Positions 8,357-17,140 of a stretch of DNA of 63,229 nucleotides are shown here, piece by piece. The stretch spans positions 44,374 to 107,602 of the forward strand of contig LQBE01000054.1 of assembly GCA_002029975.1 (NCBI GenBank), in the 5' to 3' direction. The position numbers and the translations under genes are program-made. The notes below the pieces were generated by a model. That model had not been told where the DNA came from and ran no database searches. It was given only the letters and a program-made list of their open reading frames with translations. Source of the stretch: a delta proteobacterium ML8_F1 (lineage in GTDB: Bacteria > Bacillota > Clostridia > Peptostreptococcales > Acidaminobacteraceae). Position 1 is the first letter of the stretch. Each line of letters begins with the position of its first letter.

Positions 8357-8889
8357 TCTTTTCCCTCCTTTAGGAATTTGAAATTTTCCAAAATTTCTTG
8401 GAAATTCTTCTTGTCCCTGTTGCCAAATCTATTGGTATAAACCTCCTTGGAGGCGGGGACCAAAATTACGATTTTCAACTTTGTCCAGCCGTTGAGGCCA
8501 AAGGCGAAATTCTTGAGGTAATTGGTTTTCCGTTTCAGATAGCTTACGGTTTCTGCGGAGGGGGATTCCTTCGCAATCAGAAAATAGGTAATATAGGTTT
8601 CCATGTGTTCTTCGTCAATTTTCGAGTAGAAATCGACAATTCTCTTGGTCATGGCAAGAAGCTGCTCCAGATTCTCCCGGGTGACAGTGTCCATGGTCTT
8701 GTAAAATAAATGATCGTAATTGGAATAGGAATAATACTCCAGTTTCTTGGACATGAGATATTTGGAATTCCTGGCATAAAAATGACCATAAAAATCAAAC
8801 TCCCAGTCCTCTACGGAATAGGGGGATTCGATATCGTAATTATTAGTCAAACTTTTAATCATATAGTCACGAAATGCATCATAGATCAT
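8353..8889 (-). CDS. Uncharacterised protein translationally coupled to CstA copy 2
   Basis: A 178-residue soluble protein with no membrane segment and no motif I recognise. It is rich in Tyr, Phe and charged residues, with a central helical stretch (about 75-100) and a C-terminal half containing NGWTKLKIVILVP and an RFGNRDKKNFQE stretch. A GAGGTG site precedes the ATG, and the stop overlaps the CstA start (ATGA). Strict coupling and its place between lytR and cstA suggest a helper or regulator of the transporter; this is inference. Confidence 0.6.
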   Translation of the reverse strand: MIYDAFRDYMIKSLTNNYDIESPYSVEDWEFDFYGHFYARNSKYLMSKKLEYYSYSNYDHLFYKTMDTVTRENLEQLLAMTKRIVDFYSKIDEEHMETYITYFLIAKESPSAETVSYLKRKTNYLKNFAFGLNGWTKLKIVILVPASKEVYTNRFGNRDKKNFQEILENFKFLKEGKE

Positions 8890-8906
8890 AAATTCACCTC
8901 ACTTGA

Positions 8907-8912
8907 ATTATA
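8907..8912 (-). promoter_or_regulatory. Probable -10 of the unknown gene-cstA operon
   Basis: On the minus strand a TATAAT hexamer sits 18 bases before the ATG at 8889, with no good -35 at the expected distance (TTCCAG). A weak -35 fits an activator-dependent promoter, and lytR lies immediately upstream. Confidence 0.35.
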
Positions 8913-8983
8913 TACCATGGGTTTGCAAACTGGAACCTATTGGAATCAATGGCCAGGATTGAAGGTTGAATTGTACATTTTTC

Positions 8984-9727
8984 CTAGTAAATTGACATGA
9001 TTTCCTTGAAACTGTTGGAGTTGGAACGGGCCACAGGAATCAATTCCTCGTAGTGCTTCATTTTGAGGATGAAGCTGCGTTCAGTAGGTTCGATTTTTTC
9101 AATGAAATTGATGTTTACAATGAAACTCCGGTGGGTTCTGAAAAAATACGGGTAGTCGATATGTTCCTCAAGGGCTAGCAGTGTGCCCGGGAAGCTGTAG
9201 GTTTTGTCAAGGGTGTGAAGAATCACGGTGCCATCCTCCGATTTGATATAAATGACAGACTCGAAGCGGACGGGGACGAAATAACCGTTATTGTAGACCG
9301 AGATGAAATCTTTTTTATTGCGGATGGTTGAGAGCATTCTTTTGATGTTTTCCTGATAGAGGGGCTTTTCCATCTGCAGGGCCTTGTGAAGGGCTTGATT
9401 CAGACGCTCCTGGCTGGTGGGTTTCAGAAGATAATCCACCGCATTGATATTGAAAGCATCAATGGCATATTTGTCATAGGCTGTCACAAAAATAATTCTT
9501 GTGTCAGGGTAGCTTTCCAGAATCATCTCTGCGATTTCCAGGCCGGATTTCTTGGGCATCTCAATATCTAGGAAAATCAGGTCTGCCTGATGGTGCTTGA
9601 GGTATTCAATCAGTGTCATGGGGTTGGTGAAGGTGGCAGAGATTTCGATGTCGGAATAGCCCGACAGCAGAAATTTCAATTCTTCTATAGCCAGCACTTC
9701 ATCATCCAGAATGAGAATTTTATGCAT
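8984..9727 (-). CDS. LytTR-family response regulator
   Basis: A 247-residue regulator. The N-terminal receiver domain has the acidic DD pair (residues 8-9), the phospho-acceptor Asp54 in FLDIEMP, and VTAYDKYA with the conserved Thr and Lys (DYLLKP). The C-terminal LytTR DNA-binding domain covers about 135-240 (FRTHRSFIVNINFI, KMKHYEELIPVARS). The start overlaps the lytS stop by 8 bases, so it is co-translated with its kinase. The likely target is the cstA operon just downstream, by analogy with BtsR and LytR. Confidence 0.88.
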   Translation of the reverse strand: MHKILILDDEVLAIEELKFLLSGYSDIEISATFTNPMTLIEYLKHHQADLIFLDIEMPKKSGLEIAEMILESYPDTRIIFVTAYDKYAIDAFNINAVDYLLKPTSQERLNQALHKALQMEKPLYQENIKRMLSTIRNKKDFISVYNNGYFVPVRFESVIYIKSEDGTVILHTLDKTYSFPGTLLALEEHIDYPYFFRTHRSFIVNINFIEKIEPTERSFILKMKHYEELIPVARSNSNSFKEIMSIY

Positions 9728-11414
9728 AAATCTTGTCTCCTAAAGGAATTTCTATTCTTACTGTGGTGCCCTGGTAGGGCTTGCTCATGATCTTGAGGCC
9801 GTGATGTTCTCCATAAATCGTCTTGAGTCGCTTGTGGGTATTGATAATCCCGACAGAAGTTTTTGAATAATTGTCTGCAAGGAGTTTTTCTATGGTGTCG
9901 GGGTTCATGCCGATGCCATTGTCGGAGACCTCAATCATGAGCGTATCAGTATTTTCCTTAAAGGTAATAATGATTTTTCCTCTTTCTCTGAGGGAGAAGA
10001 TACCGTGTTTGATGCTGTTCTCTACAAGAGGCTGAACAATAATGGGGGGGACCCGTATTCCGAGGTCGGCGTCAATGTGGTACTCAATCTCAAGGTTGTC
10101 CTGATAACGGGCTTTTTCAATTTCAAGGTAGGATTTCACCTGGTTGAGTTCCTTCTCCAGGGTGACTTCCTCCTCCATCAATGTGAGATTGTGTCTGAAA
10201 TAGTCGGCAAGATTGACAAGTTGTCTTCTGGCATTGTCGGGGTCGATGCGCACCAGAGAGTTGATGGTATTCAGGGCATTGAATAAAAAATGAGGATTGA
10301 TCTGTGCCTGGAGAGCCTTGAGCTCGGTCATGGCCAGCAGCTTTGTCTGATTTTCCAGCTTGCTGAGTTCCAGCTGCGTTGAGAACAGAGAGGCCAGGCC
10401 CAGAACCAGTTCGAGGTCTACCTGACGGATCTCGGATTTTTTTGCATTGTAGAATTTCAAGGTTCCAATGGTCTGGTTGTTGATTTTAAGAGGTGCGATA
10501 ACCGCCGCCTGAAGGGTGCAGTCCCTGCGGTCGCAGCCTATCTCGCTTTTGTCCAGGGCGATTTTGTAGGTGCCGGTTTTCAGGACTTCCTTTGTAAGGG
10601 TGGTGTGGATCAGGTCATTGGTCAGATGGTGGTCGCTGGAGGCGCCGTAGTGGGCGAGGATTCTCTTGTTGTCTGTGATGGCGATGGCGTCCACTTTGGC
10701 CACCTCGTGAATAATGCGGGTAGTCTGCTCGGCAGCTGCCACCGTTAGCCCCTTGCTGAGATAGGGCAGGGTTTTATTGGCGATTTTCAGAGCCATCTGG
10801 GCTCTGAAAGCGGCCTGGGCATCGTTCTGTTTTTTGATGTTCTCAATGATGGCGATAATGATGGCGATACCCACTGAATTGATGACAATCATGGGAAATG
10901 CTATGATTTCAACCAGGGCAAAGGCATCCTCCACGGGTCTGGCTGTGAGAATAATGATGACCATTTGAAGAAACTCCGTTACCAGTCCCACAACAAAAGC
11001 AAAGGCGACTTTGATATCGGATTTGTAAAAGATAGGGCTTAACAAGCCGGCGACAAGCCCCTCTGTGAGGGTGGAAAGACCGCAGGAAAAAGCTGTGAAG
11101 CCTCCGATGTCGATTAAGAAGCGGTGACCACCGGCAATGAGTCCGGACAGCACACCCACTACGGGTCCTCCGATAAGCCCGCCGATGACGACACCAATGA
11201 CCCGGTTGTTCACAATAGCTCCCATGTAGGGGATACCACTGTAGGTTCCAATGATTCCGATGGCGCCGAAATAGAGGGACATCAGGATTTTTTCTTTAAA
11301 ATGAAAATTTTCGCTGTTCAGGGTTTTGCTGAAAACCCTGGAATTGGAGAAAAGATATGAAATGACAATAATGATGGATACTTTGGTCAGCAGTTCCCAG
11401 AAAAGAGTGGACAA
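9720..11414 (-). CDS. LytS-type sensor histidine kinase
   Basis: 564 residues. The N-terminal 5TM-Lyt membrane region spans about 1-200 (GGLIGGPVVGVLSGLIAGGHRF is the family signature region). A GAF-like domain (about 215-355) contains a Cys pair in the stretch SEIGCDRRDC. The His-kinase domain carries ALQAQINPHFLFNALN, and the HATPase has the N box (PLVENSIKHG) and DNGIGM. The start is TTG at 11414 with a GAGGTG site. Such kinases sense small metabolites or envelope state. The CDRRDC Cys pair could bind metal or react to redox; this is inference. Confidence 0.88.
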   Translation of the reverse strand: MSTLFWELLTKVSIIIVISYLFSNSRVFSKTLNSENFHFKEKILMSLYFGAIGIIGTYSGIPYMGAIVNNRVIGVVIGGLIGGPVVGVLSGLIAGGHRFLIDIGGFTAFSCGLSTLTEGLVAGLLSPIFYKSDIKVAFAFVVGLVTEFLQMVIIILTARPVEDAFALVEIIAFPMIVINSVGIAIIIAIIENIKKQNDAQAAFRAQMALKIANKTLPYLSKGLTVAAAEQTTRIIHEVAKVDAIAITDNKRILAHYGASSDHHLTNDLIHTTLTKEVLKTGTYKIALDKSEIGCDRRDCTLQAAVIAPLKINNQTIGTLKFYNAKKSEIRQVDLELVLGLASLFSTQLELSKLENQTKLLAMTELKALQAQINPHFLFNALNTINSLVRIDPDNARRQLVNLADYFRHNLTLMEEEVTLEKELNQVKSYLEIEKARYQDNLEIEYHIDADLGIRVPPIIVQPLVENSIKHGIFSLRERGKIIITFKENTDTLMIEVSDNGIGMNPDTIEKLLADNYSKTSVGIINTHKRLKTIYGEHHGLKIMSKPYQGTTVRIEIPLGDKIYA

Positions 11415-11529
11415 GAGATCACCTCAATCTGATTATACAATATCCGTAAAATAAACAAAAATTTATTTTAAAGCAGGGTTTTTAGGTATAAACAAAAAAC
11501 AAGCACCACAAAAAGAAAGGGGAGTATTC

Positions 11530-12759
11530 ATGGAAAAATGTATTGCCATTATCGGCACCCTGGACACGAAGGGTCGGGAATTCAAGTTCATTAAGGATGC
11601 AATAGAGGGAAACGGCCTTCAAACCCTTGTGATTGACACCGGTGTCATGGGAGGGGCGGCTTTTACCGCTGACATTGCCAGTGAAGAGGTAGCCCTGGCG
11701 GGAGGAAAGTCCCTGGAAGCCCTCAGAGAAGCCAGAGACCGGGGAATGGCCATGGATGTGATGATGACCGGGGCCCGCAAAGTTCTTGAAGACCTCTATG
11801 AGGCCGGGGCTATTCACGGCGTCATCGGCATGGGAGGATCAGCGGGGACCACCATTGGGTCCTATGCCATGCAGGGCATGCCGGTGGGTTTTCCCAAAAT
11901 GATGGTATCCACGGTGGCATCCGGTGATACCAGTCCCTATGTGGATGTCAAGGATATCACCATGATGTATTCGGTGGTGGATATTTCCGGAGTCAACAGT
12001 CTGTCGAAGGTGATTCTCAGTAATGCGGCGGACGGTATTTCCGGAATGGTTCTTCTGGCCAAAGCAATGGAAATTGAGGAAAAACCACTCATAGGCGCAA
12101 CCATGTTCGGTGTGACCACCCCGGCCGTGACAGCGGCAAGAGAGTATCTGGAATCCAAGGGTTATGAGGTCCTGGTCTTTCATGCCACCGGATCCGGGGG
12201 CCGTGCCATGGAAAGCCTGATAGAAGCGGGTTATATCAAAGGAGTGCTGGATGTTACAACGACAGAGTGGTGCGATGAACTCATGGGCGGCGTTCTGAGC
12301 GCCGGGGCCCATCGGCTGGAAGCTGCCGCCAGAAAGGGAATTCCCCAGGTGGTCTCCACCGGGGCTCTGGATATGGTCAATTTCGGACCCTACCAAACCG
12401 TGCCGGAGCATTATAAAAGTAGAAATCTGTACAAGCACAATGCCACCATCACCCTGATGCGGACAACTCCGGAGGAAAATCGGCAGCTGGGATCAGTCAT
12501 TGCTGCGAAGCTCAATGAATCCAAGGGTAAAACAGTGCTTTTCCTGCCGCTTAAGGGGGTCTCTATGATTGATGTTGAGGGGCAGCCTTTTTATGACCCG
12601 GAAGCGGACAGGGTTCTTTTTGAGACGCTGCAGGCCGAAATCGACCCGGGAATTGTCACAGTAGAAGCAATGGATACGGATATCAATGATCCGGCATTTG
12701 CCATAGCCATGGCGAAGCGGCTGATTGATCTGATGGAGGTGCAATCGAGTGAAAATTGA
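11530..12759 (+). CDS. Tm-1-like ATP-binding domain protein (UPF0261)
   Basis: A 409-residue cytoplasmic protein of the UPF0261/Tm-1 N-terminal family. Visible family features are the start [14 protein letters not shown], the glycine-rich [14 protein letters not shown] loop, [12 protein letters not shown], and [15 protein letters not shown]. The AAAGGGGAG site fits the ATG. It overlaps the next gene, which encodes the partner TIM-barrel domain. In plants the two domains are one protein (tomato Tm-1, which blocks tobamovirus replication). The bacterial role is unknown; a nucleotide- or PEP-related enzyme is suspected. Confidence 0.85.
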   Translation: MEKCIAIIGTLDTKGREFKFIKDAIEGNGLQTLVIDTGVMGGAAFTADIASEEVALAGGKSLEALREARDRGMAMDVMMTGARKVLEDLYEAGAIHGVIGMGGSAGTTIGSYAMQGMPVGFPKMMVSTVASGDTSPYVDVKDITMMYSVVDISGVNSLSKVILSNAADGISGMVLLAKAMEIEEKPLIGATMFGVTTPAVTAAREYLESKGYEVLVFHATGSGGRAMESLIEAGYIKGVLDVTTTEWCDELMGGVLSAGAHRLEAAARKGIPQVVSTGALDMVNFGPYQTVPEHYKSRNLYKHNATITLMRTTPEENRQLGSVIAAKLNESKGKTVLFLPLKGVSMIDVEGQPFYDPEADRVLFETLQAEIDPGIVTVEAMDTDINDPAFAIAMAKRLIDLMEVQSSEN

Positions 12760-13576
12760 CCGCATAGAAGCCCTCAGGCGTTTGAAAAACCAGGCAAGCC
12801 AGGGAATAGCCGTAATCGGCGCCGGTGCAGGGACAGGCATTTCAGCAAAATCCGCCGAGGCCGGCGGTGTCGACATGATAATCATCTACAATTCAGGCCG
12901 CTACCGTATGGCGGGGAGAGGCTCCCTGGCGGGACTCATGCCCTATGGGGACGCCAATGGGATTGTGGTAGACATGGCACGGGAGGTCCTCACTGTGGTG
13001 GAGGATACACCGGTACTGGCGGGGGTCTGCGGCACGGACCCCTTCAGGGACATGGAGCTTTTTCTCCGGGAATTGAAGGCCCTTGGCTTTACCGGCGTCC
13101 AGAATTTTCCCACCGTGGGTCTGATTGACGGCGTATTCAGGGCGAATCTTGAGGAAACCGGGATGGGTTACGACAAAGAAGTGGAAATGATTCATAAGGC
13201 CCATGATCTGGGATTGCTGACGACACCCTATGTGTTCAACGAAGCGGAGGCCGTTAAAATGGCGGAGGCTGGTGCCGATGTTCTGGTAGCCCACATGGGG
13301 CTCACCACCAAAGGGACCATCGGAGCCACAACTGCTCTGAGCCTGGATGATTCGGTGAAAAGAATCCAGAGAATCGCCGATGCCGGCAGGGAAGTGAATC
13401 CCCATATCATGGTGATCTGCCACGGGGGGCCAGTGGCGGAGCCGGAGGATGCGGCCTACGTTCTTGAGAGGACCGAGGGTGTCATGGGATTCTTTGGCGC
13501 CTCAAGCGTGGAACGGCTGCCGACGGAAGTGGCGATACGCAATCAGGTAAAGGCTTTTAAGAATATCAAGGTTTGA
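12749..13576 (+). CDS. Phosphoenolpyruvate-hydrolase-family TIM-barrel protein
   Basis: A 275-residue single-domain protein of the PEP hydrolase-like (Tm-1 C-terminal) family, with [17 protein letters not shown] near residue 22, [32 protein letters not shown] and the C-terminal [12 protein letters not shown], typical of this barrel. The GTG start has a GGAGGTG site inside the upstream gene; the two genes overlap by 11 bases, so they are translationally coupled. A strong terminator follows. Annotated activity in the family is weakly supported, so I give the fold rather than a reaction. Confidence 0.82.
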   Translation: MKIDRIEALRRLKNQASQGIAVIGAGAGTGISAKSAEAGGVDMIIIYNSGRYRMAGRGSLAGLMPYGDANGIVVDMAREVLTVVEDTPVLAGVCGTDPFRDMELFLRELKALGFTGVQNFPTVGLIDGVFRANLEETGMGYDKEVEMIHKAHDLGLLTTPYVFNEAEAVKMAEAGADVLVAHMGLTTKGTIGATTALSLDDSVKRIQRIADAGREVNPHIMVICHGGPVAEPEDAAYVLERTEGVMGFFGASSVERLPTEVAIRNQVKAFKNIKV

Positions 13577-13589
13577 GGCAATTAAAAAA

Positions 13590-13612
13590 CCCCGGTCGAT
13601 TTGTGACCGGGG
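13590..13612. terminator. Terminator of the Tm-1-like operon
   Basis: An 8-bp GC-rich stem (CCCCGGTC/GACCGGGG) with a 7-base loop is followed by TCTTGTTT on the plus strand. The run of A residues before it gives a U-run on the minus strand, so it may also serve the convergent gene at 13619. Confidence 0.8.
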
Positions 13613-13618
13613 TCTTGT

Positions 13619-13984
13619 TTATTGACTCATTTTGTTGAGGATCAGGTTTTTTCCGCCAATGCTGATATTTTCCGCTTCGATGAGCAGGGACTTGTCCCTG
13701 AGGTCCAGAGAAAAGTTCGGGACTGAGAAAATTTCTTCAAATTCGTCATCAGAGGAGACAAATTCAACAAAGCCCTCTTCGTAGAATTCAATTGAACCCA
13801 CCTCTTTGTCATCGGAAAAGGTGAGGTCGTCTTCGACATATAAAAAGGACCGGACTCCCGTGAATTCGATAGGCGCGAGATCCTTGAACTGCAGCCTGAT
13901 TTTCTGCTGGTTGACGGAAATGTCGATTTGATGGATTTTCTGCTTTTTATAGGAGGTCAAGAGCGAACCCAAGGTATTCATCAT
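13619..13984 (-). CDS. Uncharacterised acidic protein
   Basis: A 121-residue soluble protein with no recognised motif. It is strongly acidic in the middle (YVEDDLTFSDDKEVG, SSDDEFEEIF) with alternating beta-type patterns, and starts with a short amphipathic helix (MNTLGSLLTSYKKQK). An AAAGGA site precedes tandem ATGs at 13984/13981. It is monocistronic, convergent with the Tm-1-like operon and divergent from the metG leader. Function unknown. Confidence 0.55.
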   Translation of the reverse strand: MMNTLGSLLTSYKKQKIHQIDISVNQQKIRLQFKDLAPIEFTGVRSFLYVEDDLTFSDDKEVGSIEFYEEGFVEFVSSDDEFEEIFSVPNFSLDLRDKSLLIEAENISIGGKNLILNKMSQ

Positions 13985-14071
13985 ATTGTGCGTCCTTTCT
14001 AAAACTCGGATAGTTTGTTTATTATTATCATAAACGATGATGAATTACAACACCCCTGTGCAATAAATATT

Positions 14072-14100
14072 TTGAATTGTGATAAGGGTTGTTGTATAAT
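14072..14100 (+). promoter_or_regulatory. Promoter of the metG T-box leader
   Basis: TTGAAT at 14072-14077 and TATAAT at 14095-14100 are separated by 17 bases, just before the T-box leader. Confidence 0.7.
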
Positions 14101-14360
14101 GGCACAAAGTGATGAAGAGAAGAGTAGATTGCGCTGCGGTGACAAGAGAGCCTGGCAAGGGTGGAATCCGGGTACTGAATCGCAATTGAAGATGGTCTCT
14201 GAGCAGAGCGGATGAGCTTTTCATGGTGAATCCCTACGGTGAGTGACGCCGTTAACGGTACAGTGTTTTGAACACAAAGAGGCTTTTAGAGGAATCTAAG
14301 AGTGAATTAGGGTGGTACCGCGAATAGCTTCGCCCCTAGGGTCTGAAGGTATTTTTTTAT
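14101..14360 (+). ncRNA. T-box riboswitch, Met specifier
   Basis: The T-box core AGGGTGGTACCGCG is at 14309-14322, followed by a terminator (CTTC..CCC paired with GGG..GAAG, then TTTTTTT near 14350). Stem I spans about 14115-14215. The specifier region reads TGAAG-ATG-GTCTCTGAG, placing an ATG codon (14192-14194) where the second T-box in this window has TAC. It therefore should sense uncharged tRNA-Met and allow read-through into metG. Confidence 0.9.
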
Positions 14361-14382
14361 TTTTTGTGAAGAGGTGATTGAA

Positions 14383-16293
14383 TTGAACAAAGGAACCTAT
14401 TATTTGTCAACCCCCATCTATTATCCCAGTTCGAAGTTGCACATCGGACACACCTATACCACTGTGGCGGCGGATGTGCTTGCCCGGATCAAGAGAGCCC
14501 AGGGCTACGAGGTCATGTTCATGACCGGAACTGACGAACACGGTGAAAAGATTCTCAATGTAGCAAAGGACAAGGGTCTTGAGCCCAAGGTGTATCTGGA
14601 CCAGGTGGTTTCTGAAATCAAGGATCTGTGGGAAACCATGGAAATTTCCTATGACCACTTTATCAGAACCACCGATGAATATCATGAAAAGGCCGTACAA
14701 GAGATTTTTCAACGATTGTATGACAAGGGGGATATCTACAAGGGAGAGTATGAGGGATGGTACTGCACCCCCTGTGAATCCTTTTGGACGGAATCCCAGC
14801 TCAAGGAAGGCCGGTGTCCCGACTGTGGCCGGGAGGTGGATAAAACCAAGGAGGAAACCTATTTCTTCAGACTGTCCAAATACCAGGACAGACTGCAGCA
14901 GCTTCTGGAGGAGACGGATTTTCTGCTGCCTCGAAACCGTGTGAATGAGATGATCAACAATTTCATCAAACCGGGGCTGGAGGACCTTTCTGTCAGTCGA
15001 ACGAGTTTTGACTGGGGAATCAAGGTGCCCTTTGACGAGAAACACGTTATTTACGTCTGGATAGACGCCCTGAGCAATTATATCACCGGACTGGGCTATC
15101 CCGGGGATTCCGGGGGGCTGTACAAAAAGTTCTGGCCGGCGGATGTTCATTTTGTCGGCAAGGAGATTGTTCGCTTCCATACCATCATCTGGCCGGCGAT
15201 TCTGATGGCTCTGGATGAGCCGGTCCCCAAGAGAGTATTCGGCCATGGCTGGATTCTTCTGGAGGGCGGCAAAATCTCAAAATCAAAGGGCAATGTCGTA
15301 GATCCCGTGATACTGATTGAACGCTACGGGGTAGACGCCTTGAAATACTTCCTGATGAGAGAATATACCTTCGGTCAGGACGGACTCTTCACCAACGAGG
15401 TCCTGCTGAACCGTTTGAATTCAGACCTTGCCAATGATTTGGGCAATCTGGTGAGCCGTACCATCGCCATGATTAAAAAATACAATCAGGGCATTGTGGT
15501 CAAATCCGGCGGCGGGACCCCCTATGACGAGAGTCTCAAGATTCTGGGGACCACAACGAAAGACAAGGTCGAGGCCCATGTGGATGACATGGCCTTTAGC
15601 CATGCTCTGGAGGAAATCTGGAAATTTGTGGCCAGAACCAACAAATACATCGATGAGACCACCCCCTGGATTGTGGCAAAGGATGAGAACCGGAAAGAGG
15701 AACTCCAGGCGATTCTTTACAATCTTTCAGAGAGCATTCGCATTATCAGCGGTCTTATCAACCCCTTCATGCCCCATACAGCGGCAAAGATTTTCAAAGC
15801 CTTCAATATCGGGGAGGATCTGAGGAGATGGGAGACCACCACAACCTTCGGTCTGCTGCCGGACAACTCAAAGGTCAATGAGCTGGAGGTGCTTTTCCCG
15901 AGAATCGATGTCGCCCGGGAGCTTGAATATCTCAATGGCCTCTCGGCACCACAGGAAAAAGAGATTCTCTTCAAAGATGAGATCACCATGGAGGATTTTG
16001 AAAAGCTTGATCTGAGGATGGCAGAAATTACAGGAGTTGAAAAACATCCCAAGGCAGACCGGTTGCTTGTGATCCAGCTAAAAGTCGGCGATACCAGCAG
16101 ACAAGTCGTTTCAGGAATTGCAGAGTATTTCAATCCGCAGGAACTTGTTGGCAGACAGGTGGTGCTGGTGGCGAATCTCAAGCCGGTGAAGCTCAGAGGA
16201 ATCGAGAGTCAGGGGATGATTCTGGCAGCCAGTCACGACAAGGACCTCAAACTGCTGACAGCAGATATTGAATCGGGAACCCCGATCACATAA
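14383..16293 (+). CDS. metG: Methionyl-tRNA synthetase
   Basis: 636 residues; charges tRNA-Met in the cytoplasm. Visible motifs are HIGH (residues 20-23), the zinc-knuckle CTPC/CPDC pair at about 125-147, the KISKS form of KMSKS, and a C-terminal tRNA-binding domain from about 535 (DLRMAEITGVEKHPKADRLL). The TTG at 14383 has an AGGTG site 6 bases upstream and gives the usual MNKGTYYLSTPIYYP start; the GTG at 14374 overlaps that site. It is under the Met T-box and is followed 9 bases later by tatD. Confidence 0.95.
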   Translation: MNKGTYYLSTPIYYPSSKLHIGHTYTTVAADVLARIKRAQGYEVMFMTGTDEHGEKILNVAKDKGLEPKVYLDQVVSEIKDLWETMEISYDHFIRTTDEYHEKAVQEIFQRLYDKGDIYKGEYEGWYCTPCESFWTESQLKEGRCPDCGREVDKTKEETYFFRLSKYQDRLQQLLEETDFLLPRNRVNEMINNFIKPGLEDLSVSRTSFDWGIKVPFDEKHVIYVWIDALSNYITGLGYPGDSGGLYKKFWPADVHFVGKEIVRFHTIIWPAILMALDEPVPKRVFGHGWILLEGGKISKSKGNVVDPVILIERYGVDALKYFLMREYTFGQDGLFTNEVLLNRLNSDLANDLGNLVSRTIAMIKKYNQGIVVKSGGGTPYDESLKILGTTTKDKVEAHVDDMAFSHALEEIWKFVARTNKYIDETTPWIVAKDENRKEELQAILYNLSESIRIISGLINPFMPHTAAKIFKAFNIGEDLRRWETTTTFGLLPDNSKVNELEVLFPRIDVARELEYLNGLSAPQEKEILFKDEITMEDFEKLDLRMAEITGVEKHPKADRLLVIQLKVGDTSRQVVSGIAEYFNPQELVGRQVVLVANLKPVKLRGIESQGMILAASHDKDLKLLTADIESGTPIT

Positions 16294-16302
16294 GGAGCCG
16301 CC

Positions 16303-17070
16303 ATGTTATTTGATTCCCATGCCCATATCAACGATGAACGTTACAAGGATGACCGTCACGAAATGATCATGAGAGCTTATGAAGGGGGAGTCCGGTGGAT
16401 ATTGGTTCCCGGCGCCTCCCTGGAATCCTCGGTCTCAGGGGTGGCACTCACCAGGGAATACGAATTTGTTTATGCCTCTGTGGGGGTTCACCCCCACGAG
16501 GCCGGGACCATGGATGACATGACCCTGGAAATGATCAAGGACCTGGCCCGGGACCCCAAGGTCAGGGCCATAGGTGAAATCGGACTTGATTTTCACTACG
16601 ATTTTTCTCCCAGAGAGATTCAGCGCATCTGGTTCAAGAGACAGATTCAACTGGCCCGTTCCCTGGACCTGCCGGTGATCATCCATGACCGGGAGGCCCA
16701 TCGGGAGGTTTTTGACATGCTGGTGGCCCACAAGGCCTTTGACCACGGGGTTATCATGCACTGTTTCTCCGCAAGCAAAGAACTTGCCCTGGAATACGTC
16801 AACAAGGGTGCGTATATTTCCCTGGCGGGGCCGGTGACCTTCAAAAATGCAAAAAAAGCCAAAGAGGTAGCGCTGGCAGTGCCCCTGGACAGACTGCTGA
16901 TAGAAACCGACAGCCCATACCTGACGCCGGAGCCCTTCAGAGGCCGACGCAATGAACCCGATTATGTGAGATTTGTCGCTATGACCATTGCAGGGATTAA
17001 AGGAATGACCTTTGACGAGTTGGGGGAAGCCACAGCGGAAAATGCCAGGAAAGCATTTGGAATCAGGTGA
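16303..17070 (+). CDS. tatD: TatD-family metal-dependent hydrolase/DNase
   Basis: A 255-residue TIM-barrel hydrolase. Metal ligands are visible: the N-terminal HAH pair (LFDSHAHIND), Glu in AIGEIGLDFHYD, His in PVIIHDREAH and in IMHCFSAS, and Asp in LIETDSPYL. An AAGGAG site precedes the ATG. The order metG-tatD-rnmV-rsmA is a conserved Firmicute block for tRNA/rRNA work. TatD enzymes act as 3'-5' exonucleases or in DNA quality control. Confidence 0.92.
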   Translation: MLFDSHAHINDERYKDDRHEMIMRAYEGGVRWILVPGASLESSVSGVALTREYEFVYASVGVHPHEAGTMDDMTLEMIKDLARDPKVRAIGEIGLDFHYDFSPREIQRIWFKRQIQLARSLDLPVIIHDREAHREVFDMLVAHKAFDHGVIMHCFSASKELALEYVNKGAYISLAGPVTFKNAKKAKEVALAVPLDRLLIETDSPYLTPEPFRGRRNEPDYVRFVAMTIAGIKGMTFDELGEATAENARKAFGIR

Positions 17071-17091
17071 AACAGAGAAAGGAGCACGGCA

Positions 17092-17140
17092 CTCCTAGCC
17101 CCTAAGGATAGTGGGTTTTTGTGCCACAAACATTTATGAA
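17092..17140 (+). repeat. Dispersed hairpin repeat, copy A
   Basis: About 50 bases shared with 61261-61310. Both have CCCCTAA(A)GG in the loop of a small hairpin, then GTGGGTTTTTGTG or its near match, then the almost identical GTGCCACAAA.ATTTATGAA. The stem sequence differs between copies but pairing is kept (CACTCC/GG-AT-AGTG here). It ends at the start codon region of rnmV. Confidence 0.55.
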
